Counted from the stretch's first letter, positions 35,008 to 44,074 are shown. The stretch is DNA of 64,000 nucleotides from Sphingobacterium corticibacterium (GCF_004208525.1 NZ_SGIT01000002.1:310001-374000); one strand, 5' to 3'. The notes: generated by a model from the letters alone, not told the origin. Made by a program: numbers and translations.

Positions 35008-36357
35008 TTATACGAATGCGCTTATTCCGGTTATGCTTCTTCCCACGATAAGGGAATTAATTTCTTTTGTACCTTCATACGAATAAATCGCTTCCGCATC
35101 AGCCAAAAAACGAGCGACGTTGTACTCCAATAAGATTCCATTCCCTCCCATTACTTCACGTGCTCTCGACACGATATCTCGTGTACGCAATGTACAAAAG
35201 ACTTTAGCTAAGGAAGCATGCTCATCTTTCAATTTCCCTTCATCTTGCAATTCTGATAATCGGAAAACAAGCGTCTGCATAGCTGTTAAATTAGAAAGCA
35301 TCTCTACCAAATGATTTTGGATCAACTGAAAGGAAGCGATGGGTTTCCCGAATTGCTTACGGTTTAACGTATAATCCAGTGCGTTTTCATAAGCGCCGCG
35401 AGCACAGCCAACGGCCATCCAAGCCACACCGGCACGCGTCATCTGCAAGACTTTAGCCGTGTCTTTAAAGCTATTCGCTAGGGGTAAGCGGTCAGATTCC
35501 TGCACCAAACAATCTGTTAACGTTATCAATCCGTTTTGTACAATGCGCAATGCCATTTTACCTTTGATCTTCTCTACCATAAAACCTGGGTTATCTTTCT
35601 GGACGATAAATCCTTTCACTTGGTTATCATCCAGATCCCGCGCCCAAATGATCGTGATATCGGAGAACGTAGAATTGCCAATCCATTTCTTTTGTCCGTT
35701 CAACACCCAGCCTTCTGCTGTCTTACGACAAGTTGTCGTTAAACCACCCGCCGTACCCGATCCTACTTCCGGCTCTGTCAATCCAAATGCACCAATTTTT
35801 TCCAGTCGCTGCATTTTAGGTAACCATTTCTGTTTTTGCGCTTCCGAACCGCACATATAAATCGAGCCCATTGCCAGCCCACTTTGGACGCCCAGAAATG
35901 TCGCAATAGAAGGGTCTATTCGTCCAAACTCTGCCGCGATGATACCATCCATCAACGAAGTCCCCCCTGCACAACCATACCCCTCATAAACATATCCGCA
36001 TACGTTCAACTCCGCTAATTTGGGAATAATTTCAAAAGGGAATTCGTCGTGTAGCCAATACTTATTTACTATCGGCTTAATCTCCCGCTCTAAAAAATCC
36101 CTCACTTTCAATTGTAAGGTTCGGTCATCAGCAGATAGCTTAGCCTCTATATCATAAAAATCCGCATCAATCGCCGGTGCCTCCCGTTTCTTTGCGTTAC
36201 CAGTTAATAGCTTAGCCATACCTTTCAACTGCTCCTCACTCATTTTGGACATTCCCGTCATAAGCGTTGGAATATCGACTTTCTTAGACAGTGCATCCAG
36301 CTGCTCTAAATCTACATGCTTCAATAGTTGAAGTATATTTTTCAGTTTTTTTATCAT
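35008..36357 (-). CDS. Acyl-CoA dehydrogenase, glutaryl-CoA-dehydrogenase-like
   Basis: A 449-residue flavoenzyme. The main domain (from about residue 65) has AFGLTEPEVGSGTAGG, WIGNSTFSDITIIWAR, the FAD/substrate loop TRAGVAWMAVGCARGAYENA and QFGKPIASFQLIQNHL. The C-terminal YEGTKEINSLIVGR carries the catalytic Glu in the position used by glutaryl-CoA dehydrogenases and plant ACX4-like oxidases. About 60 extra N-terminal residues form a helical, Lys-rich extension. Substrate is uncertain: short-chain or glutaryl-CoA. It has its own start with no co-directional neighbour. Confidence 0.9.
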   Translation of the reverse strand: MIKKLKNILQLLKHVDLEQLDALSKKVDIPTLMTGMSKMSEEQLKGMAKLLTGNAKKREAPAIDADFYDIEAKLSADDRTLQLKVRDFLEREIKPIVNKYWLHDEFPFEIIPKLAELNVCGYVYEGYGCAGGTSLMDGIIAAEFGRIDPSIATFLGVQSGLAMGSIYMCGSEAQKQKWLPKMQRLEKIGAFGLTEPEVGSGTAGGLTTTCRKTAEGWVLNGQKKWIGNSTFSDITIIWARDLDDNQVKGFIVQKDNPGFMVEKIKGKMALRIVQNGLITLTDCLVQESDRLPLANSFKDTAKVLQMTRAGVAWMAVGCARGAYENALDYTLNRKQFGKPIASFQLIQNHLVEMLSNLTAMQTLVFRLSELQDEGKLKDEHASLAKVFCTLRTRDIVSRAREVMGGNGILLEYNVARFLADAEAIYSYEGTKEINSLIVGRSITGISAFV

Positions 36358-36443
36358 GTTCAGTTATTTGGATTATCCCCCTCAATTGTAACACTTTTTT
36401 TATGGAAAATGTTTTTTATTGTTGTTTTTCAGCAAAACACTAC

Positions 36444-36451
36444 TATCTTTG
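36444..36451 (+). promoter_or_regulatory. -7 element of the small lipoprotein gene
   Basis: TATCTTTG, about 140 nt before the ATG at 36592; the leader is AT-rich and long for so small a gene. Confidence 0.6.
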
Positions 36452-36591
36452 CGCCTGCTTTATAAAAGTTCTTTATTTCGATAGGATTAATTTTTATTTA
36501 TTCTTTTGTAAAAAAATGGGTTACCTTTTATAATCGCTGGTATTAAAATGTAATAAACAAATTTGTTTCAATTAAAAATAGAAAATTAAAA

Positions 36592-36810
36592 ATGAAAAAT
36601 TTATTCAAATTCGGATTTTTAGGTTTAGCTTTAACAATTGCATTCGCTTCTTGTGGCGGTCAGCAAACTCAAACTGAAGAAACTGCTGATTCTTTAGCGG
36701 AAGGTATCGAAAACCAAACTGAGCAAGTTGCTGATTCATTGGAAAACGTAGCTGATTCAGTTAGAGCTGAAGGTGATTCTATCGCTGATTCTTTAGAGAA
36801 CGTACAGTAA
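36592..36810 (+). CDS. Small acidic lipoprotein with repeated ADSLE-type motif
   Basis: A 72-residue protein with a lipobox (ALTIAFASCGG, Cys21). The mature part is almost entirely acidic and Gln/Ser-rich with a heptad-like repeat of (V/I)ADSLEN or TADSLAE (ADSLAEGIENQTEQVADSLE), likely an amphipathic helix. No family is recognised. It has its own promoter and terminator, suggesting strong independent expression. It could be an abundant small envelope lipoprotein analogous in role to Lpp (inference). Confidence 0.7.
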   Translation: MKNLFKFGFLGLALTIAFASCGGQQTQTEETADSLAEGIENQTEQVADSLENVADSVRAEGDSIADSLENVQ

Positions 36811-36836
36811 TCCGAGCAGTATTAAAAAAATACATC

Positions 36837-36862
36837 AAAACCCACACAGTTGTGTGGGTTTT
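36837..36862 (+). terminator. Terminator of the small lipoprotein gene
   Basis: AAAACCCACACA and TGTGTGGGTTTT pair around GT, followed by CTTGTTTC. Confidence 0.8.
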
Positions 36863-36897
36863 CTTGTTTCTGAAAGTGCTTCTTTTCGAGTTTTTCT

Positions 36898-36905
36898 TAT
36901 TTTTG
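36898..36905 (+). promoter_or_regulatory. -7 element of purB
   Basis: TATTTTTG, 63 nt before the purB ATG. Confidence 0.55.
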
Positions 36906-36967
36906 TCCTGTAGTTCAGTCTGCCTCAAAGGGCAGCTGTTTAATTTTAACTTTTATTTTTCGTGATC

Positions 36968-38317
36968 ATGAGCTTATCATCTTTAACTGCTGTCTCTCCT
37001 ATCGACGGACGTTACCATAACAACACTAAAGAACTCGCTAATTATTTCTCCGAATTTGCTTTAATTAAATACCGTGTTCTAGTGGAAGTAGAATATTTCA
37101 TCGCGTTGTGTGGATCGGGGATTCCACAATTAGCTCATTTTGATGGTTCTCTGAACGAACGCCTTCGTCAGATCTACGAAAACTTTTCGTTAGAAAACGC
37201 GCAATGGGTCAAAGACACCGAGAAAGTCACTAATCACGACGTTAAGGCTGTGGAATACTTCTTAAAGAACGAATTTGAAAAACTAGGGTTGCACGACTCA
37301 CTCGAATTCATCCATTTCGGATTGACCTCACAAGACATAAACAATACCGCTATCCCTTATTCTTGGAAGGAAGCGCTAGGCCAAACTTACCTTCCGAACA
37401 TCCAGGAATTAGTAGGAGAATTGAAATCACTTGCTGACGAATGGCAAGACGTACCCATGCTGGCCAGAACACATGGACAACCTGCTTCTCCTACCCGTTT
37501 AGGAAAAGAAGTTAAGGTTTTCATTGAACGGATAGAAAAACAACTCGAGTTACTACAACAGATACCGTTATCGGCAAAATTCGGCGGCGCCACAGGCAAT
37601 TTCAACGCTCACCATGTTGCCTATCCGAAGACGGATTGGGTAGCCTTCGGCAATAAATTTGTGAATGAAAACCTTGGTCTGTCCCGTTCACAAACGACGA
37701 CCCAAATTGAACATTACGACAATTTTGCAGCAAGTTGTGATGCCTTCAAACGCGTTAACAATATCCTCATAGACTTATGCCGGGACATGTGGACTTATAT
37801 CTCCATGGAATATTTCAAACAGAAAATAACCGCAGGACAAATCGGGTCATCGGCTATGCCGCACAAAGTAAATCCCATAGATTTTGAAAATGCAGAGGGC
37901 AATTTGGGTATCGCCAATGCGCTGTTTGAACATCTGGCGGCAAAGCTCCCTATTTCACGCTTACAGCGTGATTTGACTGATTCGACAGTTCTACGCAATA
38001 TAGGCGTGCCTTTTGCTCATACCATTATCGCTATTAAGTCTACCCTAAGGGGCTTGCGAAAACTCATTCTTAATAAATCTGCCCTCCAAGCAGATTTAGA
38101 AAACAATTGGGCAGTAGTAGCAGAAGCTATTCAAACAATATTGCGAAGAGAAGGATATCCAAAACCTTATGAGGCACTGAAAGACTTAACCCGTACCAAC
38201 ACGCATGTAACCCAGGAAACAATCGCAACTTTCGTTGACGGATTAAATGTAAGTGAGGAAATCAAAGAAGAAATCAAAGCGATTTCTCCGAGCAATTATA
38301 CCGGCATCATACGATAA
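36968..38317 (+). CDS. purB: Adenylosuccinate lyase
   Basis: From the ATG at 36968 (a GTG at 36962 is weaker), 449 residues. The enzyme cleaves SAICAR and adenylosuccinate in purine synthesis. Visible: SPIDGRYHNNTKELANYFSE at the N-terminus, HDVKAVEYFLK, the catalytic-base-containing signature GSSAMPHKVNPIDFENAEGN and TDSTVLRNIGVPFAH. It has the long class II PurB form typical of Bacteroidota. It has its own promoter. Confidence 0.97.
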   Translation: MSLSSLTAVSPIDGRYHNNTKELANYFSEFALIKYRVLVEVEYFIALCGSGIPQLAHFDGSLNERLRQIYENFSLENAQWVKDTEKVTNHDVKAVEYFLKNEFEKLGLHDSLEFIHFGLTSQDINNTAIPYSWKEALGQTYLPNIQELVGELKSLADEWQDVPMLARTHGQPASPTRLGKEVKVFIERIEKQLELLQQIPLSAKFGGATGNFNAHHVAYPKTDWVAFGNKFVNENLGLSRSQTTTQIEHYDNFAASCDAFKRVNNILIDLCRDMWTYISMEYFKQKITAGQIGSSAMPHKVNPIDFENAEGNLGIANALFEHLAAKLPISRLQRDLTDSTVLRNIGVPFAHTIIAIKSTLRGLRKLILNKSALQADLENNWAVVAEAIQTILRREGYPKPYEALKDLTRTNTHVTQETIATFVDGLNVSEEIKEEIKAISPSNYTGIIR

Positions 38318-38358
38318 GCTTTGACGTCAAAATGACCTGCATTGGTACATTTTTGACG

Positions 38359-38366
38359 TATATTTG
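38359..38366 (+). promoter_or_regulatory. -7 element of nfu
   Basis: TATATTTG, 26 nt before the ATG at 38392. Confidence 0.65.
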
Positions 38367-38391
38367 TTCAATATTATAGATTACACGAAAT

Positions 38392-38946
38392 ATGGCAACT
38401 ATTAACGTATATACAGAAACGACTCCCAATCCTTCCACAATGAAGTTTTTGGTCAATAAGTTATTAATCAACGGTAGTTTGGATTACCCCGACCGGGAAA
38501 AGGCCCAAGCATCCGAATTTGCCAGGGAACTGTTCAAGTTCAACTTTGTAGAAGGTGTTTTTTTTGCGAGCAATTTCGTTACCATCACAAAAACTGACGG
38601 AGTAGAATGGCCTGATATCGAGCCTTTATTAAAGGACTTTGTAAAAGAAGCCGTCGAATCGGAATTAGCGGTTAAACCTATCGAACACTCCGAGGAGATA
38701 AATTTTGAGGGGACAGAGGTAGAAGTAAAAATCCAACAGGTTTTGCACGATTACGTTCGCCCAGCCGTAGAACAAGATGGCGGAGCTATCGCTTATAGAT
38801 CATTTGACAACGGCGTGGTCACTGTGGAACTACGTGGCTCTTGTAGCGGTTGTCCATCTTCTACTATTACTTTGAAAGCTGGTATAGAGGGCTTATTGAA
38901 AAGAATGGTTCCAGAAGTTGAAGAAGTCGTTGCGGAAGCATTATAA
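38392..38946 (+). CDS. NifU-like iron-sulfur scaffold (Nfu type)
   Basis: A 184-residue protein. The N-terminal Nfu domain (VYTETTPNPSTMKFLVNK, ELFKFNFVEGVFFASNFVTI) is followed by the NifU C-terminal domain. That domain carries the Cys151-x-x-Cys154 pair (GSCSGCPSSTITLKAGIE) that holds a Fe-S cluster in a dimer. It delivers clusters to client proteins in the cytoplasm. Length and layout are those of Nfu1-like carriers. It is monocistronic, with a terminator at 38964-38996. Confidence 0.95.
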   Translation: MATINVYTETTPNPSTMKFLVNKLLINGSLDYPDREKAQASEFARELFKFNFVEGVFFASNFVTITKTDGVEWPDIEPLLKDFVKEAVESELAVKPIEHSEEINFEGTEVEVKIQQVLHDYVRPAVEQDGGAIAYRSFDNGVVTVELRGSCSGCPSSTITLKAGIEGLLKRMVPEVEEVVAEAL

Positions 38947-38963
38947 CTCGAAATAAAACAAAG

Positions 38964-38996
38964 AAAAAGGGAAGATTGTACGATCTTCCCTTTTTT
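38964..38996 (+). terminator. Terminator of nfu
   Basis: AAAAAGGGAAGAT (38964-38976) and its complement (38983-38995) with a 6-nt loop, then T run. Confidence 0.88.
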
Positions 38997-39074
38997 AGTT
39001 ACGCTTTTTAGCCGCTACTCTGCTAAAAATCATTAACTTTATAGCCAAAATAACCGAAACATTATATTTCAAAA

Positions 39075-39923
39075 ATGAGTGCAGATATCAACAAACTAGA
39101 ACAGATCGCTTCACAAGTAAGACGTGACATCGTTCGTATGGTGCATGCTTGCCAATCGGGTCACCCGGGCGGTTCGCTTGGTTGTACGGACTATTTTGTA
39201 GCGTTGTACTTCTATGCGATGAAACATGACCCTTCTTTTAATATGGACGGCGTCGGAGAAGATTTATTTTTCTTATCAAACGGACACATTTCTCCCGTTT
39301 TCTACAGTACTTTAGCGCATGCCGGATATTTCCCTCCGAGTGAACTTAGTACATTTAGAAAAATAGACTCCCGCATACAAGGCCACCCCACCACACACGA
39401 AGGATTACCGGGTATCCGCATTGCGTCAGGCTCGTTGGGACAAGGACTGTCCGTGGCTATCGGTGCTGCACAAGCTAAAAAATTAAACAAAGACAATAGT
39501 TTAGTATATGTGTTGATGGGCGATGGGGAACTCCAGGAAGGACAGGTATGGGAAGCGGCGATGTACGCTCCACACAACAAAATGGATAACATTATTGCTG
39601 CCATTGATTATAATGGTGCGCAGATTGATGGTGCCACAGAGGAGGTACTATCGCTCGGAAATCTTCGTGCAAAATGGGAAGCATTCGGCTGGGATGTGCT
39701 GGACATAAAACAGGGAAATGATATGGCATCGGTCATCCAAGGTTTAGACGAAGCTAAATCGCGCGCTGGAAAAGGCAAACCTGTTATGATACTACTACAC
39801 ACGGAAATGGGGAATGGGGTTGATTTTATGATGGGATCACACAAATGGCATGGTATTGCCCCTAACGACGAACAGCTAGCTGCTGCATTGGCACAGAATG
39901 CGGAAACTTTGGGAGACTATTAA
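39075..39923 (+). CDS. Transketolase, N-terminal (thiamine-binding) subunit
   Basis: A 282-residue subunit of a split transketolase. SGHPGGSLGCTDYFVALYFY, LSNGHISPVFYS and GSLGQGLSVAIGAA are followed by the thiamine-diphosphate/Mg motif GDGELQEGQVWEAA ... DYN. The catalytic C-terminal half is the next gene, 21 nt away. Together they make the non-oxidative pentose phosphate enzyme; split genes are common in Bacteroidota. Apparently co-transcribed with the following sigma-factor genes. Confidence 0.95.
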   Translation: MSADINKLEQIASQVRRDIVRMVHACQSGHPGGSLGCTDYFVALYFYAMKHDPSFNMDGVGEDLFFLSNGHISPVFYSTLAHAGYFPPSELSTFRKIDSRIQGHPTTHEGLPGIRIASGSLGQGLSVAIGAAQAKKLNKDNSLVYVLMGDGELQEGQVWEAAMYAPHNKMDNIIAAIDYNGAQIDGATEEVLSLGNLRAKWEAFGWDVLDIKQGNDMASVIQGLDEAKSRAGKGKPVMILLHTEMGNGVDFMMGSHKWHGIAPNDEQLAAALAQNAETLGDY

Positions 39924-39944
39924 TAGATAGGAAGATACTAAGAA

Positions 39945-40898
39945 ATGAAGAAATATACCTACACAGAATCAAAAGATACCCGTTCTGGCTTCGGCGCGGG
40001 CCTACTGGAAGCAGGAAGACAGAATGAGAACGTGGTGGCACTTTGTGCCGATTTGATCGGATCGTTAAAGATGAACGATTTCATCAAAGAATTTCCGGAA
40101 CGCTTCTTCCAGATCGGAATCGCAGAAGCAAATATGATGGGTATTGCAGCAGGTCTGACCATCGGTGGCAAAATTCCTTTTACGGGTACATTTGCTAACT
40201 TTTCAACGGGCCGTGTATACGACCAGATTAGACAGTCCATTGCCTACTCGGACAAAAACGTAAAGATATGTGCTTCTCACGCCGGATTAACACTAGGTGA
40301 AGATGGTGCTACACACCAGATCCTCGAAGACATCGGATTGATGAAGATGCTCCCGGGAATGACGGTAATCAATCCTTGCGACTTTAACCAGACGAAGGCT
40401 GCTACCTTAGCATTGGTTAACCATCATGGTCCTGCGTACCTACGCTTTGGCCGTCCGGTCGTACCGAACTTTACGCCATCCGATCAGGTATTTGAAATCG
40501 GTAAAGCCGTTATGTTAAACGAAGGTGCCGATGTAACCATTATCGCTACCGGACACTTGGTCTGGGAAGCTATCCAAGCAGGAGAGGAATTAGAAAAGCT
40601 GGGCATCGACGCCGAGATTATTAATATACACACGATTAAACCACTGGATGAGGAAGCGGTCTTGAAATCCGTGACCAAAACAGGCTGTGTCGTTACGGCG
40701 GAAGAACATAATCGTCTAGGAGGACTAGGAGACAGCGTTGCACAACTTTTGGCAACCAAGAGACCTACTCCACAAGAATTTGTTGCGGTAAATGATAGCT
40801 TTGGTGAATCGGGCAAACCAGCACAGCTGATGGAAAAATATGGCCTTAATGCCGCTTCTATCGTAGCAGCAGCAAGAAAAGTGATTACCAGAAAATAG
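39945..40898 (+). CDS. Transketolase, C-terminal subunit
   Basis: A 317-residue partner of the preceding gene. Pyrimidine-binding and transketolase-C domains: SRSGFGAGLLEA-like start, ERFFQIGIAEANMMGIAAGL with the catalytic Glu, SHAGLTLGEDGATHQILEDI, then VTIIATGHLVWEAIQAGEEL. GCVVTAEEHNRLGGLG lies in the C-terminal domain. It does not function without the N-terminal subunit. The sigma gene begins 13 nt downstream. Confidence 0.95.
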   Translation: MKKYTYTESKDTRSGFGAGLLEAGRQNENVVALCADLIGSLKMNDFIKEFPERFFQIGIAEANMMGIAAGLTIGGKIPFTGTFANFSTGRVYDQIRQSIAYSDKNVKICASHAGLTLGEDGATHQILEDIGLMKMLPGMTVINPCDFNQTKAATLALVNHHGPAYLRFGRPVVPNFTPSDQVFEIGKAVMLNEGADVTIIATGHLVWEAIQAGEELEKLGIDAEIINIHTIKPLDEEAVLKSVTKTGCVVTAEEHNRLGGLGDSVAQLLATKRPTPQEFVAVNDSFGESGKPAQLMEKYGLNAASIVAAARKVITRK

Positions 40899-40911
40899 TG
40901 ACGAAGAACAA

Positions 40912-41457
40912 ATGGAAGACGCCTTAATTATATCAAAATTTGCTGATGAACGCACACGCGAAGAGGCGTTTGGCCATTTGCTCCAAAAATACCAACAAAA
41001 AATATATTGGCACGTTCGTCGGATGGTCATTGACCATGACGATGCAGATGATGTCGTGCAAGATATATTCATCAAAGTATGGCGAAACCTCGAAAAATTC
41101 CGGGAAGACTCCCAGCTTTATACTTGGTTATATCGTATAGCCACAAATGAATGTATCACTTTTCTAAATAGAAAAAAACAAAAGCAGAGCATGTCGTTAG
41201 ACGACGACAGCTCTGCTTATCTCGCAGAAACATTAGCGGAGGGAAGTTATTTTAATGGTGATCAGGCACAAATGAAATTGCAACAGGCGCTATTGACTCT
41301 TCCCGACAAACAACGGTTGGTATTTAACATGAAATATTTTGAGGATCTCAAATACGACGAAATATCAGAGATTCTAGGTACTAGCGTTGGCGCATTAAAA
41401 GCTTCTTATCATTTGGCAGTAAAAAAAATAGAGCACTTTTTCACATCACACGATTAA
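40912..41457 (+). CDS. ECF RNA polymerase sigma factor
   Basis: A 181-residue sigma-70 family protein. Region 2 is YWHVRRMVIDHDDADDVVQD ... KVWRNLEKF and region 4 is LPDKQRLVFNMKYFEDLKYDEISEILGTSVGALKASYHLAVKKIE. Its close spacing after the transketolase genes may mean read-through. The next two genes, a one-span protein and a small periplasmic protein, look like its anti-sigma/sensor partners. Confidence 0.94.
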   Translation: MEDALIISKFADERTREEAFGHLLQKYQQKIYWHVRRMVIDHDDADDVVQDIFIKVWRNLEKFREDSQLYTWLYRIATNECITFLNRKKQKQSMSLDDDSSAYLAETLAEGSYFNGDQAQMKLQQALLTLPDKQRLVFNMKYFEDLKYDEISEILGTSVGALKASYHLAVKKIEHFFTSHD

Positions 41458-41492
41458 ACCCTAGGGGATTTTTCGACTCTAAACAAGTGACT

Positions 41493-42311
41493 ATGAAGGA
41501 AGACAATACATATTACGATGGAATGGATGGTTTAAACCTACCGGGATCATTACGTATAAATCCCTTTGTAGTACCTGAAAATTACTTTGACCAACTCTCT
41601 TCTTCAGTTTTGTCTCAAGCACGTTTAGATCGTTTGCCAACTGCAGAAAGAATAGGCTTCACCGTACCAGAATCCTACTTTTCTCAATTAACAAACAACA
41701 TACAACTCCACATAAAGGTGGAGCAGTATAAAGATACTACACATAGAGAATGGGATGTCCCTAAAGGATACTTTGAAGATCTATCAGACAAGATTCTTTC
41801 GCAAACGAAAATAGAAGCTGTTGCAAAACAAGAAGAGTTCGAAGTCCCGATAGACTATTTTGAAAGCCTGTCAGCACGCATTCAAACAAAAATATTTGAA
41901 GATAAGCTAAAAACGCAAGTATCTGATGATGGCTTTACAATTCCAGAAGACTATACTGGAATACTGAAAGATAAAATTGTTGCACAAACTATAGGGAAAG
42001 AAAAACAGAAAACAATTGTACGAAAGCTAAATTTCAACAAATGGGTTTCCTATGTGTCAGCAGCTTGCGTTGCTGTGGTAATTGGAGTCGTTTCCTATAA
42101 CAGCATAAACAATCGAACGCAGGGAAGTATCAGCGAATCACATCTGGCTTCCATTCCCGATGACGAAATTATTAATTATCTGAGTGCGCTGAATGATAGT
42201 CATGACATTCTTTATATCATGGAATGTATTGACCATTCTCATGATTCTGAAGGGATTTGTACGCATGTAAAGGAAAATGATATTGAAGACTATTTAAATT
42301 ATGCATTATAA
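41493..42311 (+). CDS. Putative anti-sigma protein with five VP-x-x-YF repeats
   Basis: A 272-residue protein from the ATG at 41493 (GTG at 41487 possible). The cytoplasmic N-terminal part holds five repeats of a short unit: VPENYFDQLSSSVLSQ, VPESYFSQLTNNIQLH, VPKGYFEDLSDKILSQ, VPIDYFESLSARIQTK and a divergent IPEDYTGILKDKIVAQ. One membrane segment follows (WVSYVSAACVAVVIGVVSYN) and a His/Asp-rich periplasmic tail. No zinc anti-sigma motif is visible. Position directly after an ECF sigma gene suggests an anti-sigma role (inference). Confidence 0.65.
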   Translation: MKEDNTYYDGMDGLNLPGSLRINPFVVPENYFDQLSSSVLSQARLDRLPTAERIGFTVPESYFSQLTNNIQLHIKVEQYKDTTHREWDVPKGYFEDLSDKILSQTKIEAVAKQEEFEVPIDYFESLSARIQTKIFEDKLKTQVSDDGFTIPEDYTGILKDKIVAQTIGKEKQKTIVRKLNFNKWVSYVSAACVAVVIGVVSYNSINNRTQGSISESHLASIPDDEIINYLSALNDSHDILYIMECIDHSHDSEGICTHVKENDIEDYLNYAL

Positions 42312-42763
42312 TGTTACGTTTTAAACATTTGTTTGTTACGATAGGTGTAGTCATACTCTGTATATTATCTGCGAGTGCACAGCCGCGGGATTCCAAACGA
42401 TTTGCAGCGATTGAGAACGAAAAAATTGCCTATATTACGAAAGAGCTGAGCTTAACACCTGCTGAAGCCCAGCGTTTCTTCCCGATATACAATCAATATA
42501 GCCAAGAAATATGGGCTATTCGATCGAAAAAGAAAGAAAGCACCTCGACCCCTTCTCCAAGGGGAGTAAATGCTTTCAATAGATCGAATAAATCTGAAAA
42601 ACAGGATGTACTCTCTTATGATGCAAAAGAATTGGAAATTAAGAGAGACTATCGAAAAAAGTTCACGGAGGTGATTGGTTCAGCTAGGGCCTCTCAGTTT
42701 TTCGAGGTTGAACAGAGCTTCCGGGAATTGCTCTACAAAGAATTACAAAGAAGAAATCGTTAA
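42311..42763 (+). CDS. Small periplasmic sensor-like protein (CpxP/Spy-like)
   Basis: A 150-residue protein with a Sec signal ending LSASAQ (residue 24). The mature part is helical with a stress-sensor-like core: ERIAYITKELSLTPAEAQRFFPIYNQY, resembling the L-T-x-x-Q motif of CpxP/Spy/heavy-metal sensors, then a Ser/Arg-rich linker and KRDYRKKFTEVIGSARASQF. Its ATG overlaps the preceding stop by 1 nt. It is likely the periplasmic part of the sigma-factor operon. Confidence 0.65.
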   Translation: MLRFKHLFVTIGVVILCILSASAQPRDSKRFAAIENEKIAYITKELSLTPAEAQRFFPIYNQYSQEIWAIRSKKKESTSTPSPRGVNAFNRSNKSEKQDVLSYDAKELEIKRDYRKKFTEVIGSARASQFFEVEQSFRELLYKELQRRNR

Positions 42764-42766
42764 ATA

Positions 42767-42847
42767 AAGTGACGACGTAATCAGTGACGAAGTAACAAAA
42801 AACCATTACTGATTACGCATCACTGTTTACGGATTACTTGTCACTAA
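42767..42847. repeat. Short imperfect inverted repeat around AGTGAC-AAGTAATC units
   Basis: The 85-bp gap before the aminotransferase gene carries AGTGACGACGTAATC and AGTGACGAAGTAAC on the left and their imperfect complements on the right (ACTGATTACGCATCACT, GGATTACTTGTCACT). It looks like a small genome-wide intergenic repeat. Confidence 0.5.
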
Positions 42848-42850
42848 AAA

Positions 42851-44038
42851 ATGATTAGCAACAGAGAACTTTTCCTTAAAAACACTGCTCAAACGTCTTC
42901 ATCTCCTCGTCTATTCGAAATCGTAAAAGCCGAGGGAGTCTATCTATATGGACCTAACGGTGAACGTTATTTGGATTTGGTATCGGGTTTCAACGTTAGC
43001 AATATTGGACATCGACATCCCAGCGTCATAGCGGCTATCCAACAACAATTGGAGAAATACCTCCATGTTACGGTATATGGGGAGTTTGTACAAGCACCGC
43101 AAGTAAAGTTTGCAACCGAATTACTCGCGAATCTTCCTTCTTCATTCGGATCTGTTTACCTCACGAACAGTGGAGCAGAGGCTGTCGAAGGATCCATGAA
43201 AATCGCAAAGAAGTACACTGGACGTCGGCAGATTATTGCTGCTGAAAAAGCATATCATGGTAGCACACAGGGGGCTTTAAGTTTAATCGGCAACCCAGCA
43301 TATCAAGAGGCCTATGCTCCACTACTCCCCGAAATAGAATTTATCCAGTTCAATGACATAAGCAGTTTAGACATTATCACAAACCAAACCGCTGCGGTTA
43401 TCGTGGAAGCCATCCAAGGAGAGGCTGGCGTGCGTGTTCCGTCTACGGAATTTATGCGGGCTCTCCGTAGGAAATGTGACGAAACGGGCGCCATTCTGGT
43501 TTTTGACGAAATACAAACAGGTTTCGGAAGAACAGGGAAGATGTTTGCTTTTGAACATTTTGGGATCGTACCGGATGTTTTGATGTTAGCAAAAGGTATA
43601 GGAGGCGGTATGCCACTCGGCGCATTTGTTGCACGAAAAGAAGTTATGGATGTCATCAAAGACAACCCTATGCTCGGTCATATCACTACTTTTGGCGGCC
43701 ACCCGGTAAGTTGTGCGGCTGCCCTAGCTTCTTTGCAGGTGATTCAAAACGAAAAACTGCTAGATACAGTAGAAATAAAAGCAGCTTTGTTCCGCAAAGA
43801 GTTGAACCATCCTGCAATAAAAGAGATCAGGGGAATGGGATTAATGATGTGCCTACAATTAGAAACTTTTGAGCACGTATATCAAGTCAGTAACTTTTGT
43901 GCAGAACACGGTGTGATGATTGATTGGTATTTACATTGCGAAACAGCCCTACGCATAGCACCTCCACTGACGATATCAGAAACCGAAATAAAACATGCCT
44001 GCGAAATAATAAGACAAGGTATTGAAAAGTTCATTTGA
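42851..44038 (+). CDS. Class III aspartate/ornithine-type aminotransferase
   Basis: A 395-residue PLP enzyme. Signatures are GHRHPSVIAAIQQQLEKY, TNSGAEAVEGSMKIAKKYTG, VIVEAIQGEAGV, the Asp-Glu pair in ILVFDEIQTGFGRTGKMFAF, and catalytic Lys248 in LMLAKGIGGGMPLGAF. It is closest in pattern to acetylornithine/ornithine/4-aminobutyrate aminotransferases; the substrate is not decided by the sequence. No arginine-biosynthesis neighbours are present, so argD assignment is not supported. Confidence 0.9.
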   Translation: MISNRELFLKNTAQTSSSPRLFEIVKAEGVYLYGPNGERYLDLVSGFNVSNIGHRHPSVIAAIQQQLEKYLHVTVYGEFVQAPQVKFATELLANLPSSFGSVYLTNSGAEAVEGSMKIAKKYTGRRQIIAAEKAYHGSTQGALSLIGNPAYQEAYAPLLPEIEFIQFNDISSLDIITNQTAAVIVEAIQGEAGVRVPSTEFMRALRRKCDETGAILVFDEIQTGFGRTGKMFAFEHFGIVPDVLMLAKGIGGGMPLGAFVARKEVMDVIKDNPMLGHITTFGGHPVSCAAALASLQVIQNEKLLDTVEIKAALFRKELNHPAIKEIRGMGLMMCLQLETFEHVYQVSNFCAEHGVMIDWYLHCETALRIAPPLTISETEIKHACEIIRQGIEKFI

Positions 44039-44074
44039 AAAAGCTAACTTGGTTTTCTTAAACCTTCATTTTAT

